Counted from the first letter of the stretch, positions 23,448-33,429 are shown. The stretch is DNA of 64,000 bases from Hymenobacter rubripertinctus (GCF_003583925.1 NZ_QYCN01000010.1:72093-136092), one strand, 5' to 3'. Notes: generated by a model not told the origin, from the sequence alone. Program-made: numbers and translations.

Positions 23448-26009
23448 TTATTGCTGACCGCCGGTATCGGTGCCGCCGCTGCCTTCCTTGAGGTCGTCGT
23501 TGCTGATGGCGCGGCGGCGGCGGCGGGGCTGGTCGGTGGTGAGCTTGCCCAGGCGGTAGCTCAGATTGACGCGGAAACCGGCCCGCTTGAGCGCATTCAC
23601 GCTGTTCTGGTCGAGAACGGCCGACTCAATGTTGCTGCGGATGTTGAAGGTGGGGGTAAAAAAGTTGTCGGCCCCGATGCCGAACGAGCCGCGCTTCTCG
23701 GCGAAATCCTTCTTCAGGCTCAGGCTGTAAATGCCGAAACCGCCCTGGTAGCCCTGCAACTGCACCTGCCGCCCCCGGTAGAAGGCGAAGCTCTGGAAGC
23801 CCCAGCCGTTATCGAAAGTATAGCTGGCAATCAGGCGGCCGCTGGCCACCCAGCCCGAGTTGCGGGCCGCGAACCGGGCATCGGGGGAGTTGTTGTCGAG
23901 CACGGCATAGTACACGTCGGTGCCGCCGCTGAGGGTGAATTTCTTGTTGATGTTGACGTTGGCGCTCAGGCTGCCCCCGTAGGCGTTTTCGGTGCCGATG
24001 TTCTGGTAGTTGGTAATAAGGGTGTCGAGGTTGGTTTCGCGCACCGGCTGGATCGACTTGTTGGTGTTGCGCACGAAGGTGGAGAAGCTCAGCGACGTCT
24101 GCTTGATGAATGTGTTGTAGGCCAGCTCGTAGTTGTGGGTGTACTCGGGGCCCAGCTCGGGGTTACCAACCGTAACGTTGAGCGGGTTGGCGGCCTGGCG
24201 GTTGGGGTTCAGGAACTGGAGCGAGGGCCGCTGAATCCGGCGGTTGTAGGCCGCCTTGAGCAGGTTGCCGTTGGCCAGCTTGCGCGAGAGGTTCACGCTG
24301 GGCACCCACACACCATACGACGGAATATCGGGCACCTTCTGTTCGGTTTTAAAGTCGGCGTTGATGGTGGTGTACTCGTAGCGCAGGCCGGGCTTGAAGG
24401 TGTAGTTCTTGAGCAGGCTCACCGTGTAGGCCACGTAGGCGGCGGCCACGTTCTGGTTGTAGGTGAACACGTTGGACAGGCCCCGCCCAGCCTGGGGCTG
24501 CCCGTTGAGCAAGGTACTGTAGTCGCTGTTCACGCGGCGCACGATGTCCTTGACCCCGAACTCCAGTAGCTGGTTCTCCTTGATGGGCGTCACATAATCC
24601 GTCTGCAACGTCATTTCCTCGTTGTAGCTGTCGTTGATGTTGCGCAGCAAGTCGCCCGCACCCCGGCCCTCGCGGATGGCGTTGGTGAAGTTGTTGGTAC
24701 GCACGTTGCGGCTGTACTGGCCCAGCACGCTCAGCTCCTGACGCGGCTTCTCGAAGGTGCGGATGTAGGTCAGAGTGGCATCCACGGTGGTCGAGTTGTC
24801 GAGCACCTTCACGTCGCGGCGGCTGCTGGTAACCACTTCGGGCGTGCCGGTGGCGGGGTTGGCGAAAAACGTGGTGGCCGAGCGCAGGTCGTCCTGGTAG
24901 TTGGTGCCGTCGCGCAGGCCCAGCTGCACCGAAGCCGAGAGGAAGTTATACTTGCTGATCTCGTAGTCCCAACCCAGCGCATAGCGCCCGAACACGTTGT
25001 TCTGGCGCGTATCGGCCGTCTGAACCGAGCGGCTGACGGCTACGCGGTTGGTGGGGTCGTTGCCGGGCAGGCGGTAGCTGAGCTGGTCGTTGCGGAAGCT
25101 GCCGGGCGTGTTGTAGAGGGCGCGCCCGCCCCCGCTCAGCGAAAAGCCCATTTTGCCGGTCCGGTAGGCGGCCGTCAGCCCCAGATTGGCGCTGCGCAAA
25201 CCGCCGCTCAGGCGGGTATCGAGCGTGAAGCCGCGCAGGTTGTTCTGCTTGGTGACGATGTTGATGATGCCGCCCGAGCCTTCGGCGTCGTACTTGGCCG
25301 AGGGCGAGGTAATCACCTCCACGCTCTTGATCTGGTCGGCCGGAATCTGCTTGAGCGCGTCGGCAATGCTGTTGGCCGAGATGGTAGAGGGGCGGTTGTT
25401 GATGAGCACCCGGATGTTGCTGGAGCCGCGCAGGCTCACGTTGCCGTCGAGGTCTACGCTGAGCATGGGCACGCGGCGCAGCACGTCGGTGGCGTCGCCG
25501 CCCCGGGTGGTTTCGTCCTTTTCGGCATTATAGATGGTGCGGTCCACCTTCTCCTCTACCAGGGCACGCTGGCCTTCCACGCGCACCTCCTTCAGGGCCT
25601 GGGCCGAGGAAGCCACGCTGATGACGCCCAGATTCACGGTATTGCCGTCGGCGGTCATCACGATGCCGGGCTTATCCACATTTTTGTAGCCGATGAAGCT
25701 TACCTGTACCGTGTAGGTGCCGGCGGCCACCCTTGGAATCGTGAATTTGCCGTTGTCATCGGCCGAGGTGCCATCCACGGGCTTGCCGGTGGCGGGGTTG
25801 AGCAGCACCACCGTGGCATAGGGCACGGGCTGCCGGGTAGTTTCGTTGAGGATGGTGCCGGTGATGCGGCCGGTGCCGGCCTGGGCCGGGGCGGCGCCGG
25901 CGGGCCGGCCCCCACCCTCGGGGCGGGTGGCCCCGGCGGGGGCCTGGGCCAGCACGGCGGCAGCGTTGCCGGTCAGTAAGATCAGAAGGAAAAACTTTTT
26001 CATACGCAA
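23448..26009 (-). CDS. Outer-membrane beta-barrel protein, TonB-dependent-receptor-like
   Basis: 853 residues. The signal peptide ends at VLAQ (about 22); a second Met two codons in (MKKFFLL) is an equally good start. A Pro/Gly/Ala-rich spacer (25-45) precedes a CarboxypepD_reg-like domain (about 48-130, GRITGTILNETTRQPVPYAT), a plug-like domain (about 150-245, LRRVPMLSVDLDGNVSLRGS, EGSGGIINIVTKQNNLRGF) and an OMP_b-brl_3 barrel to a basic C-terminus (RRRRRAIS). It is the same architecture as the 832-3279 protein and a likely ligand-binding envelope receptor. It has its own -7 box and no SusD partner. Confidence 0.92.
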   Translation of the reverse strand: MRMKKFFLLILLTGNAAAVLAQAPAGATRPEGGGRPAGAAPAQAGTGRITGTILNETTRQPVPYATVVLLNPATGKPVDGTSADDNGKFTIPRVAAGTYTVQVSFIGYKNVDKPGIVMTADGNTVNLGVISVASSAQALKEVRVEGQRALVEEKVDRTIYNAEKDETTRGGDATDVLRRVPMLSVDLDGNVSLRGSSNIRVLINNRPSTISANSIADALKQIPADQIKSVEVITSPSAKYDAEGSGGIINIVTKQNNLRGFTLDTRLSGGLRSANLGLTAAYRTGKMGFSLSGGGRALYNTPGSFRNDQLSYRLPGNDPTNRVAVSRSVQTADTRQNNVFGRYALGWDYEISKYNFLSASVQLGLRDGTNYQDDLRSATTFFANPATGTPEVVTSSRRDVKVLDNSTTVDATLTYIRTFEKPRQELSVLGQYSRNVRTNNFTNAIREGRGAGDLLRNINDSYNEEMTLQTDYVTPIKENQLLEFGVKDIVRRVNSDYSTLLNGQPQAGRGLSNVFTYNQNVAAAYVAYTVSLLKNYTFKPGLRYEYTTINADFKTEQKVPDIPSYGVWVPSVNLSRKLANGNLLKAAYNRRIQRPSLQFLNPNRQAANPLNVTVGNPELGPEYTHNYELAYNTFIKQTSLSFSTFVRNTNKSIQPVRETNLDTLITNYQNIGTENAYGGSLSANVNINKKFTLSGGTDVYYAVLDNNSPDARFAARNSGWVASGRLIASYTFDNGWGFQSFAFYRGRQVQLQGYQGGFGIYSLSLKKDFAEKRGSFGIGADNFFTPTFNIRSNIESAVLDQNSVNALKRAGFRVNLSYRLGKLTTDQPRRRRRAISNDDLKEGSGGTDTGGQQ

Positions 26010-26058
26010 AAGAGAAAGGCGAAAACCGCCGTCAACATCACCACTGGCTAATCCGTCC

Positions 26059-26066
26059 CAAAGCTA
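26059..26066 (-). promoter_or_regulatory. TAnnTTTG -7 box (TAGCTTTG)
   Basis: On the minus strand, TAGCTTTG lies about 50 bases upstream of the receptor start at 26009. Confidence 0.55.
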
Positions 26067-26498
26067 CCCGCCCGCCCGGAAATAACCCCGACCAGCCGCG
26101 GCGTTTCAGCTACGAAAACCCCCGGAATGTCCGGGCGAATACCGGGCAACCGAGGCACAGACGCAACTTCCGGCCCGGGGTGGCACCAGGGTCCGGAATA
26201 ATCCGACGTTTCGCTATTCCGCCCCGACCACGGCGCAACCGGCTGCTTAACACCAGGGCTGCGCAAGAGCCGCTGTTCAGCAAGCGCTTTGGAACATCTC
26301 ATCTGATACCACCAAATTCAGGCTGCGAAGGGCCGCAGAGCAGCTTTTGGTTGGTAGAGCAAGCAGCCCACCAATAAAGTGTGCGCCGCGTAGCGTTGTT
26401 TGAAACGGCCGCAGCTTCCGGGCACCGCTACGCGGCCCTCTGCAACGCAGGTTGATCAAATGCGTGCCTACATCCGGCCTAACGCCACTGCCTAACGG
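26067..26498. other. Intergenic region, no gene seen
   Basis: About 430 bases between the receptor promoter and the terminator of the S9 peptidase gene. Short open frames occur on both strands but none has a start, composition or motif that supports a gene. No repeat of the window's common families is present. Confidence 0.5.
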
Positions 26499-26534
26499 GA
26501 AAGGGCCTCTACCCTGGCAGGTAGAAGCCCTTTC
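26499..26534 (-). terminator. 15-bp hairpin after S9 peptidase gene
   Basis: GAAAGGGCCTCTACC (26499-26513) pairs with 26520-26534 with one mismatch and a 6-nt loop, 24 bases past the peptidase stop. Confidence 0.75.
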
Positions 26535-26557
26535 TGATCAGCGAGCCATCGGCCCGG

Positions 26558-28684
26558 TTACGATTTCACGCCCAGCAGCAGCAGCAGGAAAGCGAACTGC
26601 CGGGCCGTGTCGTGGAGGCTTTTGAAGCGGCCGGAGGCTCCGCCGTGGCCGGCGGCCATGTCGGTGTGCAGCAGCAGCAGGTTCTGGTCGGTTTTTACGG
26701 TCCGGAGCTTGGCCACCCACTTGGCGGGCTCGAAGTACTGCACCTGAGAGTCGTGCAGGCCGGTGGTCACGAGCATGTTAGGGTAGGCCTGGGCCTTCAC
26801 CTGGTCGTAGGGCGAGTAGGAAAGCATATAGTCGTAGAACTCCTGCTGGTTGGGGTTGCCCCATTCGTCGTACTCGCCGGTGGTGAGCGGGATGGTTTCG
26901 TCGAGCATGGTCGTCACCACGTCCACGAAGGGCACGGCCGCCACCACGCCCTTGTAGTACTCGGGGTGGTTGTTGACGATGGCGCCCATCAGCAGGCCGC
27001 CGGCCGAGCCGCCCATGGCAAACAGCTTATCGGCGGAGGTGAATTTCTCCTCGATCAGGAATTTGGAGCAGTCGGTGAAGTCGGTGAAGGTGTTCTTCTT
27101 GTGGAGCTTCTTGCCGTTTTCGTACCACTGCCGGCCCATTTCCTGCCCGCCCCGGATGTGGCAGATGACGTAGGCAAAGCCCCGATCCAGCAAACTCAGG
27201 CGGGCGGCGCTGAAGGTGGGGTTCATGGAGTAGCCGTAGGAGCCGTAGGCGTATTGCAGCACCGGGGCCGTACCGTTCTTTTTAAAGCCCTTCTTATACA
27301 CAATGGACATCGGGATTTTAGTCCCGTCGGCGGCCGTGGCGTAGAGGCGCTCGGTCACGTACTCCTCCTTTTTGAAGTTACCCAGCACGGCCTGCTCCTT
27401 GCGCAGGGTTTTGGTGCGGGTGGCCATGTTGTAGTCGAACGTAGAGCCGGGCGTAGTCAGGGACGAATACGCGTAGCGCAGCACGGGCGTATCGAACTCG
27501 GGGTTCACGCTGATGGCGGCCGTGTAGGCGGGCTCCCCAAAGTTGAGGTAGTGCTCCTTTTTGTTTTTCCACTCCATCACGCGCAGCTGAAGCAGGCCCT
27601 CCTTCCGCTCGCCCAGCACCAGGTAGTCCTTAAACAGCTCCATGTTTTCCAGGAACACGTCGGGCCGGTGGGCAATAACCTCCTGCCAGGCCGTTTTGGC
27701 GGTGTTGGAAACGGGGGTTTTCACCAGGCGGAAATTGGGCGCGCCGGCATTGGAGCGCACGTAGAAATCCGGGCCGAAATGCTCCACCTCGTACAAGTGG
27801 TCGGGCTCCCGGGGCAGGAACACTTTCAGCGCCCCGGTGGGCTTATGGGCGTCCAGGAACCGGATTTCCGACGACATAGTGCTGCCGATATCGAGCAACA
27901 CATACTGCCTGGACTTGGAGCGGTGGGCCTGAATGCGGAAGGTGTTGTCCTTCTCCTCATACACCAGCTGGTCCTGGGCGGGGTCGGTGCCCAGGGTGTG
28001 GCGCAGGAGCTGGTAATCCAGCAGCGTGGTGGGGTCCTTGCGGGTATAGAAGACGGTTTTGTTGTCGGCGGCCCACACGGCGTTGCCGCTGGTATTGAGG
28101 ATTTGCTCGGGGTAGAGCTGGCCGGTTTTGAGGTTGCGGAAGCGCAGCGTGTAGAGGCGGCGGCTCACCACGTCCTCGGAGTAGGCCATTACCTGGTTGT
28201 CGTCGCTGATTTCCAGGCCGCCAATCTGGTAGTAGCTTTTGCCCTTGCCCAGCTCGTTGCCGTTGAGCAGCACTTCCTCCTTGGCGCTGAGGCTGCCCTT
28301 CTTGCGGCAGTAAATCGGGTACTCGGCCCCGGCCTCGAAGCGGGTGTAATAGTAGTAGCCGTTGTCGCGGTAGGGCACCGACTCGTCCTGCTCCTGAATG
28401 CGGCCCTTAATTTCCTGGAACAGCGTTTCTTCCAACTCCTTTACCGGGGCCATCTGCTGTTCGAAGTAGGCATTTTCGGCCGTCAGGTAGCTGATAACGT
28501 CCGGGTTTTCGCGCTCATTGAGCCAGTAGTAGTTGTCGAGGCGGGTGCCGAAGGGAGATTTGAGTTCTTTGGCCTTGAGGGCCGCCACGGGGGGCTTGGG
28601 CATAGCAGTGGAAGAGGTTTGGGCGGACGCGGCCGTGAAAGCCAGGGCGGCGAGGCCGGTCAGGGTGGTACGTAATAGCGTCAT
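26558..28684 (-). CDS. S9 family prolyl oligopeptidase, oligopeptidase B-like
   Basis: 708 residues. A signal peptide (MTLLRTTLTGLAALAFTAAS, cleavage near AQ22) suggests periplasmic or exported location. The beta-propeller domain covers about 75-440 and the alpha/beta-hydrolase domain about 450-708. Catalytic residues are S560 in GGSAGG, Asp in TTGLHDSQV and His in AAGHGGASGRF. The oligopeptidase B-type segment PLTTGEYDEWGNPNQQEFYD is present. Enzymes of this group cut short peptides after basic residues. Length is that of the family. Transcribed alone, with a terminator behind it. Confidence 0.93.
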   Translation of the reverse strand: MTLLRTTLTGLAALAFTAASAQTSSTAMPKPPVAALKAKELKSPFGTRLDNYYWLNERENPDVISYLTAENAYFEQQMAPVKELEETLFQEIKGRIQEQDESVPYRDNGYYYYTRFEAGAEYPIYCRKKGSLSAKEEVLLNGNELGKGKSYYQIGGLEISDDNQVMAYSEDVVSRRLYTLRFRNLKTGQLYPEQILNTSGNAVWAADNKTVFYTRKDPTTLLDYQLLRHTLGTDPAQDQLVYEEKDNTFRIQAHRSKSRQYVLLDIGSTMSSEIRFLDAHKPTGALKVFLPREPDHLYEVEHFGPDFYVRSNAGAPNFRLVKTPVSNTAKTAWQEVIAHRPDVFLENMELFKDYLVLGERKEGLLQLRVMEWKNKKEHYLNFGEPAYTAAISVNPEFDTPVLRYAYSSLTTPGSTFDYNMATRTKTLRKEQAVLGNFKKEEYVTERLYATAADGTKIPMSIVYKKGFKKNGTAPVLQYAYGSYGYSMNPTFSAARLSLLDRGFAYVICHIRGGQEMGRQWYENGKKLHKKNTFTDFTDCSKFLIEEKFTSADKLFAMGGSAGGLLMGAIVNNHPEYYKGVVAAVPFVDVVTTMLDETIPLTTGEYDEWGNPNQQEFYDYMLSYSPYDQVKAQAYPNMLVTTGLHDSQVQYFEPAKWVAKLRTVKTDQNLLLLHTDMAAGHGGASGRFKSLHDTARQFAFLLLLLGVKS

Positions 28685-28741
28685 CGGAACCGGAGTAGCG
28701 GGAGCCTGAAGTACGGAGTTTTCGCCCAGATTTTACCCACT

Positions 28742-30586
28742 TTACTTCCGCCCCACCGTCATCAGGGGCACCGCCAGCGTGAGCGTGGTGCCGCGGCCCG
28801 CAGCCGACTCCAGGCGCAGGCGGGCGTTGAGGTAGCGGGCCCGCCGCCGCAGGTTGTGCATACCCAGGCCGCTATGGTCGGCAGGAGCCGCCACGACGAA
28901 GCCCCGGCCATTGTCCTGCACCCGCAACGTCAGCTCGCGGGCCGTACGCTCCAGCACCACTGTCACGGCGGTGGCCCGGGCGTGTTTCACCACGTTTTGC
29001 AAAGCCTCCTGCGCAATCCGGAAAACCAGCGTTTCCACCGTGAGTTCGAGCCGCGGTCCCGTTGGCCCCGGCAGGTGCAGCTCCGCCCGCAGCCCCGGCA
29101 CGGATTGCCCCAGCCGGGTCAGCAGCTCGCGCAGGGCAACGGGCAGTCCGTGCTCCATGAGGGCCACCGGCGTCAGGCCGTGCGAAATGCTGCGGATTTC
29201 GCGCACCGATTCATCCACGGTGGTAATAGCGGTGGTGAGCAGCTCCTGGTGCAGGGGTTCGACCAGGGGCAGGCGCTGCTGCAAGGCAGCCAGGTTCATG
29301 CGGGCCGCGCTCAGCAGCTGCCCCACGCCGTCGTGCAGGTCGGCCCCTACCCGGCGGCGTTCTTTCTCCTCGATTTGCAGCATTTCCCCCGAATAGCGCC
29401 GTTCCAGCCGCTGCCGCTCCAGGGCCAGCTCTGCCACCCGGCGCAAATGGCGGCGGCTGAGTATCAGGTAGCCGATGCCCGTAGTGGCTCCCAGCACTGC
29501 CAGCGCCCCCAGCAGCAGCTGTTGCCGCAAACGGGCGGCAGCCTGCTCGCCTTCCTGGGCCATTGCCTGCTGCCGCAGCTCCTCACTGAAGTTGAGGGCC
29601 TGCACCTGCACCCGCCGGTTGAGGCTGAACAGACTGTCGCGAATGCCGGTGGCCCGGCGCAGGTGGGCGTAGGCCCGGGCCGAGTCGCCGAGGGTGGCAT
29701 ACTGCCCGGCCAGGTAGTTACTGGCTTCGAGCACTCCCTTGGCGTAGCCGCCCTGCTGGCTGACATGGAGGGCCCGCCCGGCATACCTCAGCGCCGGCTC
29801 CGGCTGCCCGTGCTGGCGCGCCAGCCGGGCCAGGCCCAGCCAGGCCTGGCAGAGCGCGTACGAGACGGGCATCCCCCGGGCGCGGTCGATAGCCCGGCGG
29901 TAGTATGTTCTGGCCGCCGGTTCCTGCCCCTGGCGGGCCGCAATATCGCCCAGCAGGGCCAGGTCGCCGATTTCGCTATGCCAGTCGTGCTGCTGTAAAT
30001 CGAGCTGGTAGCCCCGCTCGGTATAGTAGCGGGCCGAATCGAGCTGGCCCAGGTGCAGGTAGGCGTACCCGATGTTCCCCAGAATGGGCGTGAGCAGGGC
30101 CGAGTCGGGAATGGCTTCGGCCTGCTGCATGGCCCGGAAGAAATACTGCAAGGCCAGGCGCGGGCTTTGCTGCTCGAGGTGGGCAAAGCCCAGCCCGTTA
30201 TCGGCGTGGCCCAGCCCGCCGCGGTAGTGAATCTGCTCGGCCAGCCGCCGGGCCTCCACCTGCGACTGTACGGCCGTGGGGTAGTTGCCGCTGCGCAGAA
30301 ACGCCCACCCCAGCATTAGCAACGAGCGGCATTCGCCCCGCCGGAAACCCAGGGCGTGGGCCAGGCGGCGGCTCCGCTGGCCGTAGGTAATGGCCGCCAG
30401 CGGGTTGTAGTCGGTCTGGTCCCAGGCCAGTAGCACGAGCAGGTTGACGCGGTTGGTATCGGGACGGGAAACGGCCAGCAGCTGCCGAAGGCTGTCGGCC
30501 CGCACGGTGGGGCGGGCAGCCTGGGCCAGGCCGCCGATACCCCACCAGCCCAGAAGTAGCAACAGGAAGCGTTTCAAGACCTCCAA
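28742..30586 (-). CDS. TPR sensor histidine kinase (HisKA_3), orphan
   Basis: 614 residues. A signal-like N-terminus (about 1-23) leads to a periplasmic sensor of tetratricopeptide repeats (about 60-310, for example LALQYFFRAMQQAEA, LARYTERGYQL-like helices), then a membrane helix (about 355-375), a coiled coil, HisKA_3 with H418 in GADLHDGVGQLLSAA, and HATPase_c (about 510-610) with NVVKHA, DNGRGF and GLGMHNLRRRA. It autophosphorylates and normally signals to a NarL-type regulator. No regulator gene is beside it, so its partner is encoded elsewhere. Five exported helices of repeats suggest peptide or protein ligand sensing, an inference. Confidence 0.92.
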   Translation of the reverse strand: MEVLKRFLLLLLGWWGIGGLAQAARPTVRADSLRQLLAVSRPDTNRVNLLVLLAWDQTDYNPLAAITYGQRSRRLAHALGFRRGECRSLLMLGWAFLRSGNYPTAVQSQVEARRLAEQIHYRGGLGHADNGLGFAHLEQQSPRLALQYFFRAMQQAEAIPDSALLTPILGNIGYAYLHLGQLDSARYYTERGYQLDLQQHDWHSEIGDLALLGDIAARQGQEPAARTYYRRAIDRARGMPVSYALCQAWLGLARLARQHGQPEPALRYAGRALHVSQQGGYAKGVLEASNYLAGQYATLGDSARAYAHLRRATGIRDSLFSLNRRVQVQALNFSEELRQQAMAQEGEQAAARLRQQLLLGALAVLGATTGIGYLILSRRHLRRVAELALERQRLERRYSGEMLQIEEKERRRVGADLHDGVGQLLSAARMNLAALQQRLPLVEPLHQELLTTAITTVDESVREIRSISHGLTPVALMEHGLPVALRELLTRLGQSVPGLRAELHLPGPTGPRLELTVETLVFRIAQEALQNVVKHARATAVTVVLERTARELTLRVQDNGRGFVVAAPADHSGLGMHNLRRRARYLNARLRLESAAGRGTTLTLAVPLMTVGRK

Positions 30587-30650
30587 TATATCATACCAGC
30601 ACGATATTCAACCGGCCGGCCGGCTGAAACAACTCGGATTCTGGCTAAAC

Positions 30651-30690
30651 ACAACCGGCCGGCTGCTCCAATGAGCAACCGGCCGGTTGT
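30651..30690. terminator. 18-bp hairpin (ACAACCGGCCGG) after valS
   Basis: 30651-30668 pairs with 30673-30690 with one mismatch around a CAAT loop. An additional ACCGGCCGGCCGG palindrome lies at 30611-30624. It terminates valS, whose stop is 20 bases away. Confidence 0.8.
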
Positions 30691-30710
30691 AAAGTCCGCA
30701 GATAAGTGGG

Positions 30711-33404
30711 CTACATGGCCGCCAGACTCTGCTCCAACGCCGTGATTTTGGCTTCGGTATCGGCCAGCTTCTGCCGCTCGCGCTCCACCAGATCGGCCTT
30801 GGCGTTGGCCACAAACTTCTCGTTGGCCAGCTTCCTGAGCACCGAGTCGCGGAAACCCTGGGCGTACTCCAGCTCCTTGCCGAGGCGCTCCTTCTCGGCC
30901 CCCAGGTCAATCTGGCCTTCCAGGGGCACAAAAAACTCGCTGCCGCCCGTCACGAAGCCCACCGAAGCGGCCGGGGCAGCCTCCACTACCGAAATATCGG
31001 TGAGGGCGGCCAGCTTCCGGATGATGCCGTCGTAGTCCGTGAGCAGGGAGGCGTCGTCGGTTTTAGCAGCCAGGGTCAGGGGCTTGTTAGGGCCCAGACC
31101 CTTCTGGTTGCGGATGGTGCGCACGCCGGCCACAACGTCGAGGGCCTTGCTCATGCGGGCCAGTACTTCGGGCGCGCCCGCTACGGGCTGGGCCTTGGGC
31201 CAGGCCGCCACGCACACGTACTCTTTGGGGCCGCGCTCCTTCAGCTCGTGCCAGATTTCCTCCGTGATGAAGGGCATGAACGGGTGCAGCAGCCGGAGCA
31301 GGGTTTCGAGGAAGCCGGTGGTCAGGCGCAGCGTTTCGGGGTCGATGGGGGCCTGGTAGGCGGGCTTGATCATCTCCAGGTACTCGGAGCAGAAATCGTC
31401 CCAGACCAGCTTGTACACCGTCATCAGGGCATCCGAAATCCGGAACTTCTCGAAGTGCTCGTCCAGCTCCGTAATCGTGGCGTTCAGGCGGGCCGAGAAC
31501 CACTCCACGGCCTTGTCGTTGGGGAACGGCAGGGCCGCATCCACCTCCCAGCCGCTGATGAGGCGGAAGGCGTTCCAGAGCTTGTTGGAGAAGTTGCGCC
31601 CCTGCTCCACCAGCTTCTCATCGTAGAGCAGATCGTTGCCGGCCGGGGCCGAAAACAGCATGCCCGTCCGGACGCCATCGGCCCCGAACTGCTTGATGAG
31701 GTCGAGCGGATCGGGTGAGTTGCCGAGCTGCTTGCTCATCTTGCGGCCCTGGCCGTCGCGCACGATGCCGGTGAGGTAGACGTTGCGGAAGGGCACTTCC
31801 TTGCGGAATTCGAGCCCGGCCATAATCATGCGGGCCACCCAGAAAAACAGGATATCGGGGCCCGTCACCAGGTCGTTGGTGGGGTAGAAATAGTTTACGT
31901 CGGCGTTATCGGGGTCCTTGAACCCATCAAACACCGAAATCGGCCAGAGCCACGACGAAAACCAGGTATCGAGCACGTCCTCGTCCTGGCGCAGATCGGT
32001 GAGCTGGAGCGCCTCGTTGCCGCTTTGCTCCCGGGCCTGCACCAGGGCTTCTTCGGCGGTGAGGGCCACCACGTAGGTGCCGTCGGGCAGGTAGTAAGCC
32101 GGAATCTGCTGGCCCCACCAGAGCTGGCGCGAGATGCACCAGTCGCGCACGTTCTCCATCCACACCCGGTAGGTGTTCTTGAACTTGGCCGGGTGCAGCT
32201 TCACGGTGTCGTTTTCCACTACCTCCAGGGCCGGCTTGGCCAGGTGCTCCATTTTCAGGAACCACTGCAAGCTCAGGCGCGGCTCAATCACGGCCTTGGT
32301 GCGCTCGGAGGTCTGCACGATGCTGGCGTACTCCTCCACCTTCACCAGGTGGCCGGCTTCCTCCAAATCCTTCACGATGTTGCGGCGGGCCGCAAACCGG
32401 TCCTGGCCCACGTAGAGCACTGCCTTTTCATTCAGCGTGCCGTCGTTGTTGAGAATGTCGATAACGGGCAGCTTGTGCTTCACGCCCAGCTCGTAGTCGT
32501 TCAAATCGTGGGCCGGCGTCACCTTCAGCGCCCCCGTGCCGAAGTCGATGCTCACGTACTCGTCCAGAATCACCGGAATCTCGCGCCCCAGCAGCGGAAT
32601 CCGCAGCCTGGCCCCGTGCAAATGCGTGTAGCGCGGGTCGTTGGGGTTCACCGCCACCGCTACGTCGGCCATAATGGTTTCGGGGCGCGACGTAGCCACG
32701 GTGAGGTAGGAGTTGTCGGTTGTCAGTTGTTGGTTGTCAGCATTGTTCTGCTGGTCGCCTTCACTAACAACTGCCAACGAATCACTGACAACCTCATACC
32801 GCAGGTAGTACATCTTGGCCATCACGTCCTTCGGGATGACTTCCTCGTCGGAGAGGGCGGTCTGGCCCAGGGGGTCCCAGTTCACCATCCGCACGCCGCG
32901 ATACACGAGGCCCTTCTGGTGCAGGTCCACGAACACGCGCAGCACGGCGTCGGTCAGCTCGGGCTCCATCGTGAAGCGGGTCCGGTCCCAGTCGCAGCTG
33001 GCGCCCAACTGCTTGAGCTGCTCGAGAATAATGCCGCCGTACTTTTCCTTCCAGGCGAAGGCGTGCTCCAGAAACTGCTCCCGGGTCAGGTCCTTTTTCT
33101 CGATGCCCTGCTCCTTGAGCAAGGCCACCACCTTGGCCTCGGTGGCAATGGAGGCGTGGTCGGTGCCGGGCACCCAGCAGGCTTCCTTGCCCTGCATCCG
33201 GGCCCGGCGCACCAGCACATCCTGAATGGTATTGTTGAGCATGTGGCCCATGTGCAGCACGCCCGTTACGTTGGGCGGCGGAATGACCACCGAATACGGC
33301 TGCTTGCGGGGGTTGGCCTTGGCTTTGAAAAAGCCCTGCTCCTGCCAGCGCTGGTACCATTTGGCTTCAACGTCGGCGGGGGTATAGGTTTTGGCGATGG
33401 ACAT
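30711..33404 (-). CDS. valS: Valyl-tRNA synthetase
   Basis: 897 residues from the ATG at 33404 (MSIAKTYTPADVEAKWYQRW), the normal family start; upstream Mets are outside the conserved region. Class I motifs are complete: HIGH-type PPNVTGVLHMGHMLNNT, KMSKQ in GRKMSKQLGNSPDPLD, GTDHASIATE, and a C-terminal valyl coiled coil (about 830-897). It charges tRNA-Val and edits Thr. Oddity: in the editing domain, between YLRYEV and SYLTVATSRPET, about 28 residues rich in Asn, Gln, Asp and Val (VVSDSLAVVSEGD, QQNNADNQQLTTDN) are encoded by heptamer repeats like those in intergenic DNA. The reading frame is kept, so the enzyme should work. Confidence 0.97.
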   Translation of the reverse strand: MSIAKTYTPADVEAKWYQRWQEQGFFKAKANPRKQPYSVVIPPPNVTGVLHMGHMLNNTIQDVLVRRARMQGKEACWVPGTDHASIATEAKVVALLKEQGIEKKDLTREQFLEHAFAWKEKYGGIILEQLKQLGASCDWDRTRFTMEPELTDAVLRVFVDLHQKGLVYRGVRMVNWDPLGQTALSDEEVIPKDVMAKMYYLRYEVVSDSLAVVSEGDQQNNADNQQLTTDNSYLTVATSRPETIMADVAVAVNPNDPRYTHLHGARLRIPLLGREIPVILDEYVSIDFGTGALKVTPAHDLNDYELGVKHKLPVIDILNNDGTLNEKAVLYVGQDRFAARRNIVKDLEEAGHLVKVEEYASIVQTSERTKAVIEPRLSLQWFLKMEHLAKPALEVVENDTVKLHPAKFKNTYRVWMENVRDWCISRQLWWGQQIPAYYLPDGTYVVALTAEEALVQAREQSGNEALQLTDLRQDEDVLDTWFSSWLWPISVFDGFKDPDNADVNYFYPTNDLVTGPDILFFWVARMIMAGLEFRKEVPFRNVYLTGIVRDGQGRKMSKQLGNSPDPLDLIKQFGADGVRTGMLFSAPAGNDLLYDEKLVEQGRNFSNKLWNAFRLISGWEVDAALPFPNDKAVEWFSARLNATITELDEHFEKFRISDALMTVYKLVWDDFCSEYLEMIKPAYQAPIDPETLRLTTGFLETLLRLLHPFMPFITEEIWHELKERGPKEYVCVAAWPKAQPVAGAPEVLARMSKALDVVAGVRTIRNQKGLGPNKPLTLAAKTDDASLLTDYDGIIRKLAALTDISVVEAAPAASVGFVTGGSEFFVPLEGQIDLGAEKERLGKELEYAQGFRDSVLRKLANEKFVANAKADLVERERQKLADTEAKITALEQSLAAM
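32711..32793. repeat. Heptamer repeat pair inside valS
   Basis: On the plus strand AGTTGTC/GGTTGTC units run four times (32711-32738). Complementary AACAACT/GACAACC-like units lie at 32763-32793, 24 bases away. It is the same style as the intergenic heptamer pairs, here within the coding frame at about residues 203-231. Confidence 0.8.
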
Positions 33405-33429
33405 CGGCGGGAAAGTCAGGTGTAGCGGA

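Noticed and set aside
26010..26500. Possible small genes between the receptor and the S9 peptidase
   Set aside because: No start context, family motif or terminator pattern supports them.
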